From Ruminococcus flavefaciens FD-1 (GTDB lineage Bacteria > Bacillota > Clostridia > Oscillospirales > Ruminococcaceae), in assembly GCA_000174895.1 (NCBI GenBank), contig ACOK01000115.1, positions 62,001-126,000 on the forward strand: a stretch of DNA of 64,000 nt, given 5' to 3'. Below, piece after piece: positions 9,782 to 19,454 of this stretch. The notes under the pieces are model-generated. The model had not been told where the DNA came from. It saw nothing but the letters and a program-made list of their open reading frames with translations, and made no database searches. Each line of letters opens with the position of its first letter. Position 1 is the first letter of the stretch. The translations under genes and the position numbers were made by a program.

Positions 9782-10771
9782 ATGAAAAATAATCAAGAAA
9801 TTTTAATTTCGATTATTATTCCTGCTTATAATGTTGCTACATACATTGAGAAGTGTATATTATCAATAACGTCACAAGATTATCATAATTTGCAAATAAT
9901 CGTTGTCAATGATGGTTCGACTGACAATACACAAATGATAATTGAGAAATGTTGTATAAAGGATAATAGAGTAGAATTAATAAATATTGTTAATGGTGGT
10001 GTTAGTAACGCCAGAAATATTGGTATGGAATATGCTAAAGGAGATTATGTAATATTTGTTGATGGAGATGATTACTTAGCCAATGATTTTGTTTCATATA
10101 TGAGTGGCTTAGCGATAAAGACTAAAGCTGAATTATGCTTATCAATGAATTGTTTTCTTTCAGATAATGACAGTCAAGTTGATGATAAAATTAATGTGTT
10201 AAATTCTGCTGATGCTACGGCGTTATTATTATCCCCAAGAATAATTGTTGGATGTTGGAATAAAATCTATAAAAGATCATTTTTGGTTAAAAATAATATA
10301 AAATTCAACACTTTACTATACTATGGAGAAGGTCTGGATTTTATTACGACAGTTTCTCAAAAAGCCACTAAAATTGCAGTTGGATATAGAAAAGTATATT
10401 ATTATCGCTTGGATAATCCAAATTCTGCAACAACAGTTTTTAATGTTAATAAACTGATAAATGGAGAAAAAGCCTTAAACAATATTTTTGAAAATTTAAT
10501 AAATAGAAATGAATTGATAATTAAAGCGTGGCAATTGCATATGTGGTTATTCAGTTTGGATGGTGTAATTGGATTGGTTGCAAACAATCAAACTAATGGA
10601 TATGAAGAAGAATATTTAAGGTGGAAAACTAATGTTAAAAGGGGATTACTAAAGTATTGCTTATCTCATCAGATTGCCAATAAAAAAAAGATATTAGCGG
10701 TAGCTTCAATATATTTTCCGTTCTTTATTAATTTATGGATAAAACAAAAACGTAAAAAAGCAACAAAATAA
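9782..10771 (+). CDS. Glycosyltransferase family 2
   Basis: 329 aa. GT-A motifs: SIIIPAYNVATYIEKCILS (about residues 10-28), VNDGSTDN (about 41-48), NGGVSNARNIGM (about 73-84) and the D-x-D equivalent FVDGDDYL (about 93-100). The C-terminal RKKATK tail is basic. It is 15 bases after the broken flippase with GAGGTG as the ribosome site, so transcribed with it. Repeat-unit sugar transferase by context. Confidence 0.9.
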   Translation: MKNNQEILISIIIPAYNVATYIEKCILSITSQDYHNLQIIVVNDGSTDNTQMIIEKCCIKDNRVELINIVNGGVSNARNIGMEYAKGDYVIFVDGDDYLANDFVSYMSGLAIKTKAELCLSMNCFLSDNDSQVDDKINVLNSADATALLLSPRIIVGCWNKIYKRSFLVKNNIKFNTLLYYGEGLDFITTVSQKATKIAVGYRKVYYYRLDNPNSATTVFNVNKLINGEKALNNIFENLINRNELIIKAWQLHMWLFSLDGVIGLVANNQTNGYEEEYLRWKTNVKRGLLKYCLSHQIANKKKILAVASIYFPFFINLWIKQKRKKATK

Positions 10772-11122
10772 TTCATATGATATCATTTTGGATAAAGAAA
10801 CGTTTTGAACTCGGCTAGTTGCATGAGAAAAGAATGTTGATAGTATCTGAAACAACTAAGAGGTATCTTGGGGCTCACTTGATGTGTTAACCAATCATTT
10901 CAGGTAATTATTAGATTGGATCATTGTTTCGCAAAGCTAAAAAACATTTTATGGATGGACATAAATTATAGATGTACTTAATATAATCCATTCTGATTGG
11001 AAGTATAGTATTTCAACAAGTTGGCAAAATAAAGGAACATCCAAAAGTGCTGAAAGATGAAGTGGTTATAATGGTCTTTTTGAAATCAGGTTATTATAAA
11101 AAAGAAAAAAGAAGGTTGAAGT
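10772..11122. other. Gene-free gap upstream of galE
   Basis: 351 AT-rich bases. I see no frame with family resemblance and no strong hairpin. An AAGAAGG ribosome site for galE closes it. Could hold the galE promoter, but no convincing -35/-10 pair stands out. Confidence 0.5.
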
Positions 11123-12139
11123 ATGACGATATTAGTTACAGGCGGGGCTGGATATATAGGCTCCCATACTATTATTGAATTAATTGTAGCTGGTCACAAC
11201 GTCGTTGTTGTAGATAACCTCTGCAATTCTTCAAAAATATCATTGGAGCGTGTGGAAAGAATAACAAGTACCCAAATTCCATTTTTTCAAGCCGATATTC
11301 GAGATAAGAAAGCATTATCTGATATTTTGGATATGTATTCAATAGACGCTTGTATCCATTTTGCGGGGCTGAAAGCTGTGGGTGAATCAACTGCCTATCC
11401 ATATGAATACTATGATAACAATATAATTGGAACTTTGAATCTCATATCAGTTTTACGTAAGCATAATATTAAGAATATCATTTTTAGTTCATCTGCTACT
11501 GTTTATGGTGAACCAGCTACCATTCCAATTACTGAGGAATGTCCGAAAGGAAAATGTACAAACCCTTATGGTTGGACTAAGTGGATGATCGAGCAAATGC
11601 TGATGGACTTGCACACGGCAGACCCTACTTTTAATATTGTTATTCTTCGATATTTTAATCCTATCGGAGCGCATCAATCGGGTTTGATTGGTGAGAATCC
11701 GAATGGTGTTCCAAATAACTTAATGCCTTATATCACACAGGTTGCAGTTGGAAAGAGAGAATACTTACATATTTTTGGAAATAATTATGACACTCCTGAT
11801 GGAACAGGCGTGAGAGATTACATTCATGTTGTTGATTTAGCGCGTGGTCATGTTAAGGCATTGGAAGCGATAAATCGAAACTGTGGTGTTGCAATATACA
11901 ATCTTGGTACAGGTAAAGGATATTCTGTCCTTGAAATCGTGAAAGCGTTTGAATCTGTAAATGGTATGAAAATTCCTTATGTGATTGATCCACGTCGACC
12001 TGGGGATATCGCAACTTGTTATTCGGATCCTCAAAAAGCTCAACGTGAACTTGGTTGGAAGGCTGATAATGGAATAGAGGAAATGTGTCGTGACAGTTGG
12101 AATTGGCAGCGGCGGAATCCAAATGGATATGAACAATAA
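11123..12139 (+). CDS. galE: UDP-glucose 4-epimerase
   Basis: 338 aa, full family length. N-terminal NAD-binding GGAGYIGSHT (about residues 7-16), DNLCNSS, FAGLKAVGES (about 80-89), the catalytic S-x24-Y-x3-K pair around FSSSATVYGE and NPYGWTKW (Tyr about 149, Lys about 153), and RYFNPIGAH (about 176-184). Interconverts UDP-glucose and UDP-galactose (some members UDP-GlcNAc/GalNAc), supplying galactose-type donors for the preceding glycosyltransferases. Good confidence; exact substrate range cannot be read. Confidence 0.95.
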   Translation: MTILVTGGAGYIGSHTIIELIVAGHNVVVVDNLCNSSKISLERVERITSTQIPFFQADIRDKKALSDILDMYSIDACIHFAGLKAVGESTAYPYEYYDNNIIGTLNLISVLRKHNIKNIIFSSSATVYGEPATIPITEECPKGKCTNPYGWTKWMIEQMLMDLHTADPTFNIVILRYFNPIGAHQSGLIGENPNGVPNNLMPYITQVAVGKREYLHIFGNNYDTPDGTGVRDYIHVVDLARGHVKALEAINRNCGVAIYNLGTGKGYSVLEIVKAFESVNGMKIPYVIDPRRPGDIATCYSDPQKAQRELGWKADNGIEEMCRDSWNWQRRNPNGYEQ

Positions 12140-12152
12140 AGAGTGATAAAAA

Positions 12153-12341
12153 ATGTATGTGCCACTAATAACAATTGTTGTTCCTGTTTTTAATGTTGAA
12201 AAGTATATTGATACTTGTGTGAAGAGTATACTAAATCAAGTATATAGTAATCTTGAAATAATACTTGTAGATGACGGTTCAACAGATATGTCGGGCTATA
12301 AATGTGATATCAACAATATGCATATAATCTTTTATTACTAA
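12153..12341 (+). pseudogene. 5' fragment of a GT2 glycosyltransferase
   Basis: Encodes only the first ~50 residues of a GT2: TIVVPVFNVEKYIDTC and VDDGSTDMSGYKCD, then homology stops at about 12308 and the frame runs out. The D-x-D and acceptor parts are absent, so no enzyme can be made. It lies 13 bases after galE and looks like the start of the next capsule gene, cut by the rearrangement that created the nucleotidyltransferase/glmS chimera immediately downstream. Confidence 0.8.
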
Positions 12342-14029
12342 TTAGATGTGTAGTGCATAATAAAGTGCCAACACAGGAAGAGTTGTCAAAGATAGATTTG
12401 TCAAAACTATATGAAGTAGCTCAAAATCATTCTTTGGCTACTACCAACGCTCATCCGCATTCATCCGATGACGGAAATGTGGTCGGCGTACATAACGGTA
12501 TCATCGAGAACTATCAGGAGCAGCGTGAAAAGCTAATAAAGAAGGGCTATTCATTTACATCCCAGACTGATACAGAGGTTGCAATCAAACTTATAGATTA
12601 CTACTATAAGAAGTATAACCTCGGACCTACCGACGCAATTTCTCGTGCTATGGTTCGTATCAGAGGTTCCTATGCTCTCTGTATCATGTTCAAGGATTAT
12701 CCCGGTGAGATCTATTGCGCCCGCAAAGACAGCCCGATGATCATCGGCATTTCCAACGGTGAGTCTTATGTGGCATCCGATGTTCCTGCTATTCTGAAGT
12801 ATACTCGCTCTGTCTACTACATCGGCAATATGCAGATCGCAAGACTACAGAAGGGGGAGGTTACCTTCTTCAATATCGATAGTGAAGAAATACAGCTTCC
12901 GCTTACTGAGATCAAGTGGGATGCAGAGTCTGCCGAAAAGGGCGGCTATAAGCATTTCATGCTGAAGGAGATCCATGAGCAGCCGAAGGTTGTGAGAGAC
13001 ACAATCAATTCCGTTTTAAAGGATAATATCGTTCACTTTGATAGCTTCAATCTAACTGATGAAGAAATTAAAGAAATTGATACCGTCTATATTATAGCTT
13101 GTGGTTCTGCGTATCATGTGGGCGTGGCAATTCAGTACGTAATTGAATCACTTACTTCTCTATCAGTGCGTGTGGAGCTTGCATCTGAGTTCCGTTATCG
13201 TGAGATGAAGTTAAGACAGAATAGTCTTGTAATCGTAATCTCACAGTCTGGTGAGACAGCAGATACACTCGCAGCTCTTAGAATGTCGAAGGACAGGGGG
13301 ATCAAGACACTCGGCATTGTGAATGTTGTCGGTTCTTCCATTGCAAGAGAAGCTGACAATGTATTCTATACTCTTGCTGGTCCGGAGATTTCTGTTGCAA
13401 CCACCAAAGCCTATAGTTGCCAGCTTGTTGCTGGATATCTCCTTGCTCTTCAGTTTGCTAAAAGTAGATCTGAGATTACCGATGAGAAGTATACAGAACT
13501 TTTGGAAGCTATTAAAACTATCCCAGATAAGATTGAGAAAATACTCGTTGACAAAGAGCGCCTTCAGTGGTACAGCACCAAACTCGTTAATATCACAGAT
13601 TCCTTCTTCATCGGACGTGGCATTGACTATGCAATCGGTATGGAAGGTAGTTTGAAACTGAAGGAAATCAGCTATATTCATTCCGAGGCATATGCGGCAG
13701 GTGAACTAAAGCACGGACCGATCAGCCTGATTGAGGATGGGACCGTGGTTATTTCCGTTGTAACACAGGATAAACTTGTTGAGAAAACAATCAGCAACAT
13801 GGTAGAAGTCAAAAGTCGTGGTGCGAAAGTAATGGCGGTTACCACAGCGGGCAAATACTTCCTTGAAGATACAGCTGAGTTTGTCTGCTATGTCCCTGCA
13901 ATTGAAAATCTGTTTGCCGGAAGTCTTAGCGTTGTTCCTTTGCAGTTACTGAGCTATTATGTGAGCATCGGCAAGGGCTTTGATGTGGACAAGCCGAGAA
14001 ATCTTGCGAAGAGCGTAACTGTGGAATAA
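12311..14029 (+). pseudogene. glmS: Chimera: nucleotidyltransferase-like N-terminus joined in frame to 5'-truncated glmS
   Basis: From about 12311 the frame reads like the first part of an NTP_transf_5-type capsule-locus protein (LLLLIRCVVHNKVPTQEEL, DLSKLYEVAQNHSLAT). At about 12443 it switches to glucosamine-6-phosphate synthase at NAHPHS and then follows GlmS to its usual end (PRNLAKSVTVE), including both SIS sugar-isomerase domains (SQSGETADTLAALRMSK, ATTKAYSCQ) and HSEAYAAGELKHGPISL. Lost are about 85 residues including the Cys1 glutaminase nucleophile. Best start is the GTG at 12353. At most it could use free ammonia; most likely an inactive duplicate, with an intact glmS elsewhere. Confidence 0.8.
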
Positions 14030-14050
14030 ACCACACTGTTGTAAAAATAT

Positions 14051-14121
14051 AAGGTTATAAAGTTAAGTCATGCAGGGAGTTCAGTGAATACACTGGATTC
14101 TCTGCAAAAAGGCTTAGAAAT
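14051..14121 (+). repeat. Direct repeat, copy 1, upstream of parA
   Basis: About 70 bases nearly identical to 15183-15258. Both contain TTATAAAGTTAAGTC followed by a hairpin (arms of the form CAGRGAGTTCAGT / ACTGGATTCTCTG). The two copies bracket the ParA gene. Confidence 0.8.
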
Positions 14122-14212
14122 AATTCACTTTGATCTGGGTGCTAATGTGGTAAGGATTAGTATATTAGCATCTGAATGAGAGTGAAAAGAAAAAAAGAAC
14201 AGGAGATTAGCT

Positions 14213-15184
14213 ATGAAAATTATTGCAATATTCAATAACAAAGGCGGTGTGGGAAAAACCACATACCTATATCATATAGCAAATTTGTTAGCTGATAATG
14301 AAAAAAATGTGTTGATGGTTGACTGCGATAGTCAATGTAATCTTTCAGCTTATTCGGTTGATGATGACGCAATTGAAAAGTCATGGAATGTTGATAAAAA
14401 TAGCGTTTATAAAGTGCTTGAAAATGTTTCAATAGGTATGGGCGATATTTCAGAAAAAGAGCCGTTAAAAATAAGGGATCATCTTTTCTTAGTACCAGGA
14501 GATGTGGATCTTAGTAGATTTGAAGATAGATTAGGAGACACTTGGTCAAGTGTCAATTCGGAGGAAATATCTCTTAGAACTCAAATAGCAATTTATCGTT
14601 ACATTCTTTATGCGGCTAAAACAATTGAAGCAGATTATGTTTTTATTGATTTAGGACCAAATTTAGGTGCATTAAATCGATCGATACTTGGTGGATGCGA
14701 TTATTTTATAACACCGCTTGCTCCAGATTTATTTTCGATAAAAGGAACACGGAATTTAGGCGACAAATTTGTCAAATGGAGTAAAGAATGGAAATTAATT
14801 ATAGAGACATGGTCTTCAGAAGAAAAATTCAATCTACCTGAAGGAAAACCAAAGTTTTTAGGATATGTAGTTCAACAACATAATTTACGAAATACAGAAT
14901 CAGGAATGACAAAAGCATGGCAGATTTTTGGCAATCAATTAGATTCTTCTGTTTTGAACAATATTGTAGTGAAGTTAAAGCCTTTAGGTCAAGTTTCAGA
15001 AAGAGATGATTATAATCTAGGAATGATCCCTAACTTACATAGCTTAGTTCCTTATTCGCAAAATGCTCATAAACCTGTATATAAATGCGATTATTCTGAT
15101 GGATTAAGAGGTGAACATCTTACAAAAGCGTCAATTTCCAAGCACCTATATGATGATATGCTAAATATATTATTGAGTTTATAA
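14213..15184 (+). CDS. ParA/Soj-family ATPase
   Basis: 323 aa. Starts MKIIAIFNNKGGVGKTTYLY, the deviant Walker A (K-G-G-V-G-K-T) of ParA/MinD, with VDCDSQCNLSAY (about residues 41-52) as Walker A' and FIDLGPNLGALNR (about 147-159) as Walker B. These ATPases segregate DNA or position complexes; no parB-like gene or parS array is visible next to it. AGGAGATTAGCT gives a good ribosome site. The gene plus about 100 flanking bases sits between two 70-bp direct repeats, which suggests a transferred cassette rather than the chromosomal soj. Confidence 0.9.
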   Translation: MKIIAIFNNKGGVGKTTYLYHIANLLADNEKNVLMVDCDSQCNLSAYSVDDDAIEKSWNVDKNSVYKVLENVSIGMGDISEKEPLKIRDHLFLVPGDVDLSRFEDRLGDTWSSVNSEEISLRTQIAIYRYILYAAKTIEADYVFIDLGPNLGALNRSILGGCDYFITPLAPDLFSIKGTRNLGDKFVKWSKEWKLIIETWSSEEKFNLPEGKPKFLGYVVQQHNLRNTESGMTKAWQIFGNQLDSSVLNNIVVKLKPLGQVSERDDYNLGMIPNLHSLVPYSQNAHKPVYKCDYSDGLRGEHLTKASISKHLYDDMLNILLSL

Positions 15185-15258
15185 GATTATAAAGTTAAGT
15201 CGAGCAGAGAGTTCAGTGAATATACTGGATTCTCTGTAACAAGGCAAAAGTTAGAAAT
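15183..15258 (+). repeat. Direct repeat, copy 2, leader of the downstream HTH gene
   Basis: Second copy of the 14051-14121 sequence. It begins within the last codon of parA and ends just before the ribosome site of the helix-turn-helix gene, so it is probably the native leader of that gene, and copy 1 is the same leader left on the other side of the insert. The hairpin CAGAGAGTTCAGT / ACTGGATTCTCTG is conserved. Confidence 0.8.
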
Positions 15259-15271
15259 TGAGGAGTTGGTT

Positions 15272-15865
15272 ATTGCCACAGCCGATTTATTTGAGGTGCC
15301 TTATGATGATAGAGAAAAGCGAGATGAATCTGCACCTAATCTTAATTTTGTGGCTTTGGAAATGGGGATTACAACTGTGAAAGCGAGAAGGCTGCTTATA
15401 ACTGCCGGCATGTACAGTACGGAACTGAGCAGAAAGGTTCAGGAGCTGAGTGCTGCAAACGTACCTATACAGGATATTATGAAAGCTACAAACCTCGGCC
15501 AGGCATCTGTATACAGTTATCTCCCGTATAAGAAAGGCGCTTACAATTTATCGAATCCCACACTATATGCCGAGCAGACAAGACGGTACAGAGGGAGAAT
15601 TAAAGCAGTTGATGAGTTATTAAATCATCGTGGATATCCGAATGAGCTGAATTTATTATGGAAAGCAATGGTCGCCTTTGCTGGATATCGGTTTGATGAT
15701 AGTAATCTTATTTTCAAATATAGCATTTCCGATGACGGTATTCTGATTGAAAATGAGAAAATTAAGCGCGATACGATCGAGAAAGCGTATAAGAAGAATG
15801 TGTCTGGTGTGGAGATTGATAATCTGTATATTGTCTGCATCTTTAAAAGGCTGCGGATAACATAA
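15272..15865 (+). CDS. Helix-turn-helix protein, function unknown
   Basis: About 198 aa. The region VALEMGITTVKARRLLITAG (about residues 27-46) and a following VPIQDIMKATNLGQASVYSY (about 66-85) look like two helix-turn-helix units; I believe this resembles a family common in gut Clostridia, but I cannot name it firmly. The best-placed ribosome site (GAGGAG, 15260-15265) leaves 6 bases to an ATT codon at 15272; the TTG at 15266 touches the ribosome site. So the start is either a rare ATT or a mutated ATG. Followed by a terminator. Confidence 0.65.
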   Translation: MATADLFEVPYDDREKRDESAPNLNFVALEMGITTVKARRLLITAGMYSTELSRKVQELSAANVPIQDIMKATNLGQASVYSYLPYKKGAYNLSNPTLYAEQTRRYRGRIKAVDELLNHRGYPNELNLLWKAMVAFAGYRFDDSNLIFKYSISDDGILIENEKIKRDTIEKAYKKNVSGVEIDNLYIVCIFKRLRIT

Positions 15866-15915
15866 TAAGGCTTTGCTTGTTTTTATTCCAAAAAATTAAA
15901 ACAGCAGAGCCTTAT
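15865..15915 (+). terminator. Intrinsic terminator after the HTH gene
   Basis: Stem ATAAGGCT / AGCCTTAT, extended by a second block (TTGCT / AGCAG), followed by ATTTTAT. Works on either strand in appearance; the opposing gene at 15983 also points towards it. Confidence 0.7.
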
Positions 15916-15982
15916 ATTTTATGTATGCACACTTTAACGATTAAAATGAATAAAGTATATTCTTATCCATACAGAGAGAAAA

Positions 15983-16213
15983 TCAGCTCTCCTCAAATCC
16001 TCTTATCGCTTCCTCGACTGAATTTATCAACATAGGTCTACGCATTTCACCGACCATAATATCAAACGGATCTCCGGTCTCCTCTCCATGCATTAAGCAG
16101 TCTGCATCTGCGGTTTTGAGCCAGGTTAGAGCAGTTTGCAGACCTGTGAGAGTATTCGTATCGAAGCCCTTCAGATGTAAGAAGGTTAAATTTATACTGT
16201 GCTGGGTGTTCAT
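15983..16213 (-). CDS. Small hypothetical protein
   Basis: 76 aa, acidic C-terminus. I do not recognise the family. It starts at an ATG that overlaps the stop of the upstream broken gene (16210-16512) by three bases, so the two were once translationally coupled. No signal peptide or membrane segment. Plausible as a small partner of the lost neighbour. Confidence 0.5.
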   Translation of the reverse strand: MNTQHSINLTFLHLKGFDTNTLTGLQTALTWLKTADADCLMHGEETGDPFDIMVGEMRRPMLINSVEEAIRGFEES

Positions 16214-16512
16214 ATATGATTATCAATCCTTTTTATCATTTTTGTGAGATAAGAGATTAGTTCATCACTCATGTTGAACGGATCAAAATACTCACAGGCT
16301 GTTTTTATCATCGAAGAGCCGAAGTCAGCATCTCCGAACATCGTTTTTGCACGCTGTAAGGCGTATAGCGACAAAATACAGAGATACTCTTTCGTAGGCT
16401 CGCCATCAGCGTGAATACCTTCTTTTCAAACCTTTTCTATAAGGCCTTCTACTGCGATAGCTACATATCTGTCGGGACTGTGTGCTGAAAGCTCGTTATT
16501 TGGAACAATCAT
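16210..16512 (-). pseudogene. Small protein gene with an in-frame TGA
   Basis: Reading down from the ATG at 16512, a 100-residue frame (MIVPNNELSAHSPDRYVAI..., later YLCILSLYALQRAKTMFGDA) is intact except for one TGA at codon 29 (16428-16426). The next downstream gene starts on its stop, the signature of a real operon. A TGG-to-TGA change would explain it. Family not recognised. Confidence 0.55.
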
Positions 16513-16623
16513 ATTCTACGCCTCCATCTATTTTATCAATTCTACAGTTCCTCCATGTTTCTGTGATTGAATAATGCAGTTCCTATTATACCATATGCAA
16601 CTTAATTGATTATTCCGCACTCC

Positions 16624-16704
16624 AGAAAACATCAATCCGCCGGAAGGAAAACATCGATCCGCAGCAAGGAAAACGCCAATCCGCACAAGGAACGCACTTC
16701 GTGT
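16624..16704 (+). repeat. IS21 left-end transposase-binding repeats
   Basis: Three to four units of about 22 bp, of the form AAGGAAAACATCGATCCGCA with variations. A reverse-complement fragment of the inner units recurs alone at 34584-34621. Confidence 0.75.
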
Positions 16705-16755
16705 ATAATATAGGTAGAGGCTATGCCTCGAATATACATGAAGGAGGCCATAAAT

Positions 16756-18315
16756 ATGGCGGACAAGATTGATGTGAAGCTCATTCTTGAGCTTCGGCAG
16801 GCAAATATGTCGCAGAGAGCTATCGCAGCTTCGCGGCATATTTCAACCAAGTCTGTGGCAGCAGTATGGAAGAGGGCAGATGCTCTCGGTGTCAGCTACG
16901 CTGATGTTGCGGACAAAAGTGACGATGAGGTCTATCTGCTCTTCTTCCCGGACAAGTTTCGCAAGGAGACAGTATACGCCCCTGTCAACTATGAGTACGT
17001 CCACAACGAACTGAAAAAGACGGGAGTCACGCTCAAGCTGCTTTGGCACGAGTACAAGGACAGTGCAAAGGACGGCGTTCCTGTCGGCTACACGAAATTC
17101 TGTGATGATTACGCCAAGTACGTTGAGCAGAACAACCTCACGAATCACATTACGCACAAGCCGGGTGTTGTATGTGAAGTGGACTGGAGCGGTAAAACGA
17201 TGAGGCTGAACGATTCCGAAGAGGGTAAGGTGCATCCAGTCTATCTCTTTGTCGCAGCACTGCCGTACAGCCAGCTTGCATACGTTGAGCCCTGCCTGAA
17301 CATGAACGAGCAGACATGGATCAACTGCAATGTCCATATGTTTGAGTATTTCGGCGGCGTTACGCTCCGTATTGTCTGCGACAATCTCAAGACCGGAGTG
17401 ATCACACATCCCCGCGAGGGCGACATCGTTCTGAACCAGTGCTACGAGGATTTCTCAAACCACTACTGCACGGCAATCATGCCTGCAGGCGTGAAAAAGC
17501 CGAAGCAGAAGGCGTCTGTCGAGGGTACTGTCGGAAAGATCGCTACTGCTATCATCGCCCGTCTGCGCAACAACGAGTATACCTCTATCCATGAGCTGAA
17601 AACGGATGTTGCGGCAGCGCTGGAAGATTTCAACAACAAGCCTTTCCAGAAGCGTGAGGGCAGCCGCCGTGAGGTGTTTGAAGCGAATGAGCGCATGACA
17701 CTGCGTTCGCTGCCGGCCTTTCCGTATGAGTATGCTGTGTGGGAATACGGACGTGTCATCGGCTCAGATTTTCATGTGACCTACCAGACCTGCAAGTATT
17801 CCGTGCCGTATCGTTTTGTCGGCAAGACGGTTGACTTGAAGATCACTGACAGCATGATCGAGATCTACTGCGGACATGAACGTATCTCCTCCCACAAGCG
17901 TTTTCCAAGCTATGTCCGCAACAAGTACGAAACCTACCCGGAAGACATCCCCGAGAGATTCCAGAAGACGGAATGAAACGAGCTTTCGCTTCGGCAGTGG
18001 GCGGCATCCATCGGCAAGCAGACACTGGCTGTCATTGACCGTATTTTCAAGAGCTACCGCACGTCAGAACAGGGTATCAATCCTGCAATGTCCGTGCTGA
18101 AACTGAGTAAGAAGTATTCGTCAGAACGTTTGGAAACGGCTTGTAAATTGGCGCTTGAACACGTCAGTGTGCCGCGCTATTCCCATCTCAAAGCGATTCT
18201 CGCTGCCGGTTAGGATGTGGAATACAAGGACAGCAAGAAGCAGGAGAATGAATCGTCACCCGCCGGATTTGTGCGCGGTGCTGCCTATTACGGAGGTGAC
18301 GATCATGCTGAGTGA
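16756..18315 (+). pseudogene. istA: IS21 transposase IstA with two in-frame stops
   Basis: Start ATG at 16756 follows GAAGGAGG. An N-terminal helix-turn-helix (MSQRAIAASRHISTKSVAAV) is followed by the DDE catalytic core: CEVDWSGKTM (first Asp), VCDNLKTG (second Asp) and KQKASVEGTVGK (Glu). The frame is closed by TGA at 17974-17976 after QKTE, but continues in frame with clear transposase sequence (LSLRQWAASIGKQTLAVIDR) to a TAG at 18211 and then to a natural stop at 18315 overlapping istB. Both stops are one transition away from sense codons. Transposition should be dead unless the truncated 407-aa form suffices. Confidence 0.85.
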
Positions 18316-19051
18316 AGAGACGAGACGCAAGCTGCGTAAGATGAACTTCGGCGAGTTGGTCGAAGCTCTTGATCTTCAGGAGAAGCAGCCGGAATATATG
18401 GCGCTTTCATTTGACGACCGCATGAATCTTGCTGTCGATTACACCTATTCAGCCAAGTACAATGCCAAGGTTCACCGCCTGATCAGTGCAGCCAAGTTCC
18501 GTATTGCAGATGCGGCGCTTGTGAATGTGTACTATGAAAAGCGAGGGCTTGACAGGGATCTGATTCTGACACTCGGGAACTGCGGTTTCATCGAAAAGAA
18601 CCAGCCCGTCGTGTTCAATGGGTTCACCGGTTCCGGCAAGAGTTACCTGGCGTGTGCCATCGGCAGACAGGCTTGTATGCAATGGTTCCGCACAAGATAC
18701 ATCCGTGTTCCCGATCTGATGCAGCTACTCAGTGAGGCATTGCTTGATGTTCACGGCAGAGCCAAGCTCCTGAAAAAGTTTAGCGGCTACCGTCTGCTGA
18801 TCCTTGACGAATGGCTGCTCAATGACATGACGGAGAGCGAACAGCACTTCATCTTTGAGCTGATCGAGCGCCGCTATGACTGTACCTCAACGATCTTCTG
18901 TACACAGTACAAGCGCGAGGACTGGCACAGCCGACTGGGCGGCGGTATCCACGCTGATGCGATCATGGACAGGATCGTACATACTGCTGCGTGGGTGTAC
19001 TCTGGTGACATCAATATGCGGGAATTGCATGCGAAGGAGGCAGAGGCATGA
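18305..19051 (+). CDS. istB: IS21 helper ATPase IstB
   Basis: 248 aa, normal length. Walker A FTGSGKSYLACAIG (about residues 105-118), Walker B RLLILDEWL (about 162-170), and the C-terminal GGIHADAIMDRIVHTA (about 216-231) with the arginine finger region are intact. IstB is the AAA+ regulator that loads the transposase on target DNA. ATG overlaps the end of istA, as usual in IS21, and its own TGA overlaps the ATG of the next small gene. Confidence 0.95.
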   Translation: MLSEETRRKLRKMNFGELVEALDLQEKQPEYMALSFDDRMNLAVDYTYSAKYNAKVHRLISAAKFRIADAALVNVYYEKRGLDRDLILTLGNCGFIEKNQPVVFNGFTGSGKSYLACAIGRQACMQWFRTRYIRVPDLMQLLSEALLDVHGRAKLLKKFSGYRLLILDEWLLNDMTESEQHFIFELIERRYDCTSTIFCTQYKREDWHSRLGGGIHADAIMDRIVHTAAWVYSGDINMRELHAKEAEA

Positions 19052-19245
19052 TGGAAGATTACTGCGCCTTCAGCAAGGATCACAAATGCCTGAAATGGGA
19101 GGATTATGAGCTGACCCGCCATGAACTGGAAGAGGCTGATCGCCTCTGTCACGGCAACTGGATCGAGATCCAGAGGCTGTATGCGTACATTGATGAGCTC
19201 AGATCCATCTTGAAGGAGAACAACATCGATTATCCCGAAATGTAA
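19048..19245 (+). CDS. Small third gene of the IS21 element
   Basis: 65 aa, acidic, starting on the istB stop (ATGA overlap). Contains a predicted long helix from TRHELEEADRLCHGNWIEIQ onward. Small accessory genes follow istB in some gut IS21 relatives; function unknown. Confidence 0.65.
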   Translation: MMEDYCAFSKDHKCLKWEDYELTRHELEEADRLCHGNWIEIQRLYAYIDELRSILKENNIDYPEM

Positions 19246-19325
19246 GCAGCGTTCGCATCTGGCATGAGCCTGCCGGATAGTTTCAGATGAGCTCACTGCG
19301 GAAATACCCAGCAAGACGCGCCGCC

Positions 19326-19384
19326 GTTTTCACTGCTTCCGCCTTCATTCCGCTTCGCTCCATTCCAGCGGAAGCAGTGAAAAC
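19326..19384. repeat. Perfect 17-bp inverted repeat inside the IS21 tail
   Basis: GTTTTCACTGCTTCCGC (19326-19342) is the exact reverse complement of 19368-19384, with a 25-base loop. It lies between the last IS gene and the right-end repeats. Could be a terminator that stops read-through out of the element. Confidence 0.75.
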
Positions 19385-19454
19385 ATTTATTCAGATATGT
19401 TCCCCTCACATCTGTGGTTCCGAATCTAAGTACAATTTATGATCTAAATGGCTA

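Noticed and set aside
16426..18213. Possible alternative genetic code with TGA as tryptophan
   Set aside because: Many intact genes here end in TGA (for example 20 or more with good family-length ends), and a TAG stop also occurs in istA, so simple decay fits better.
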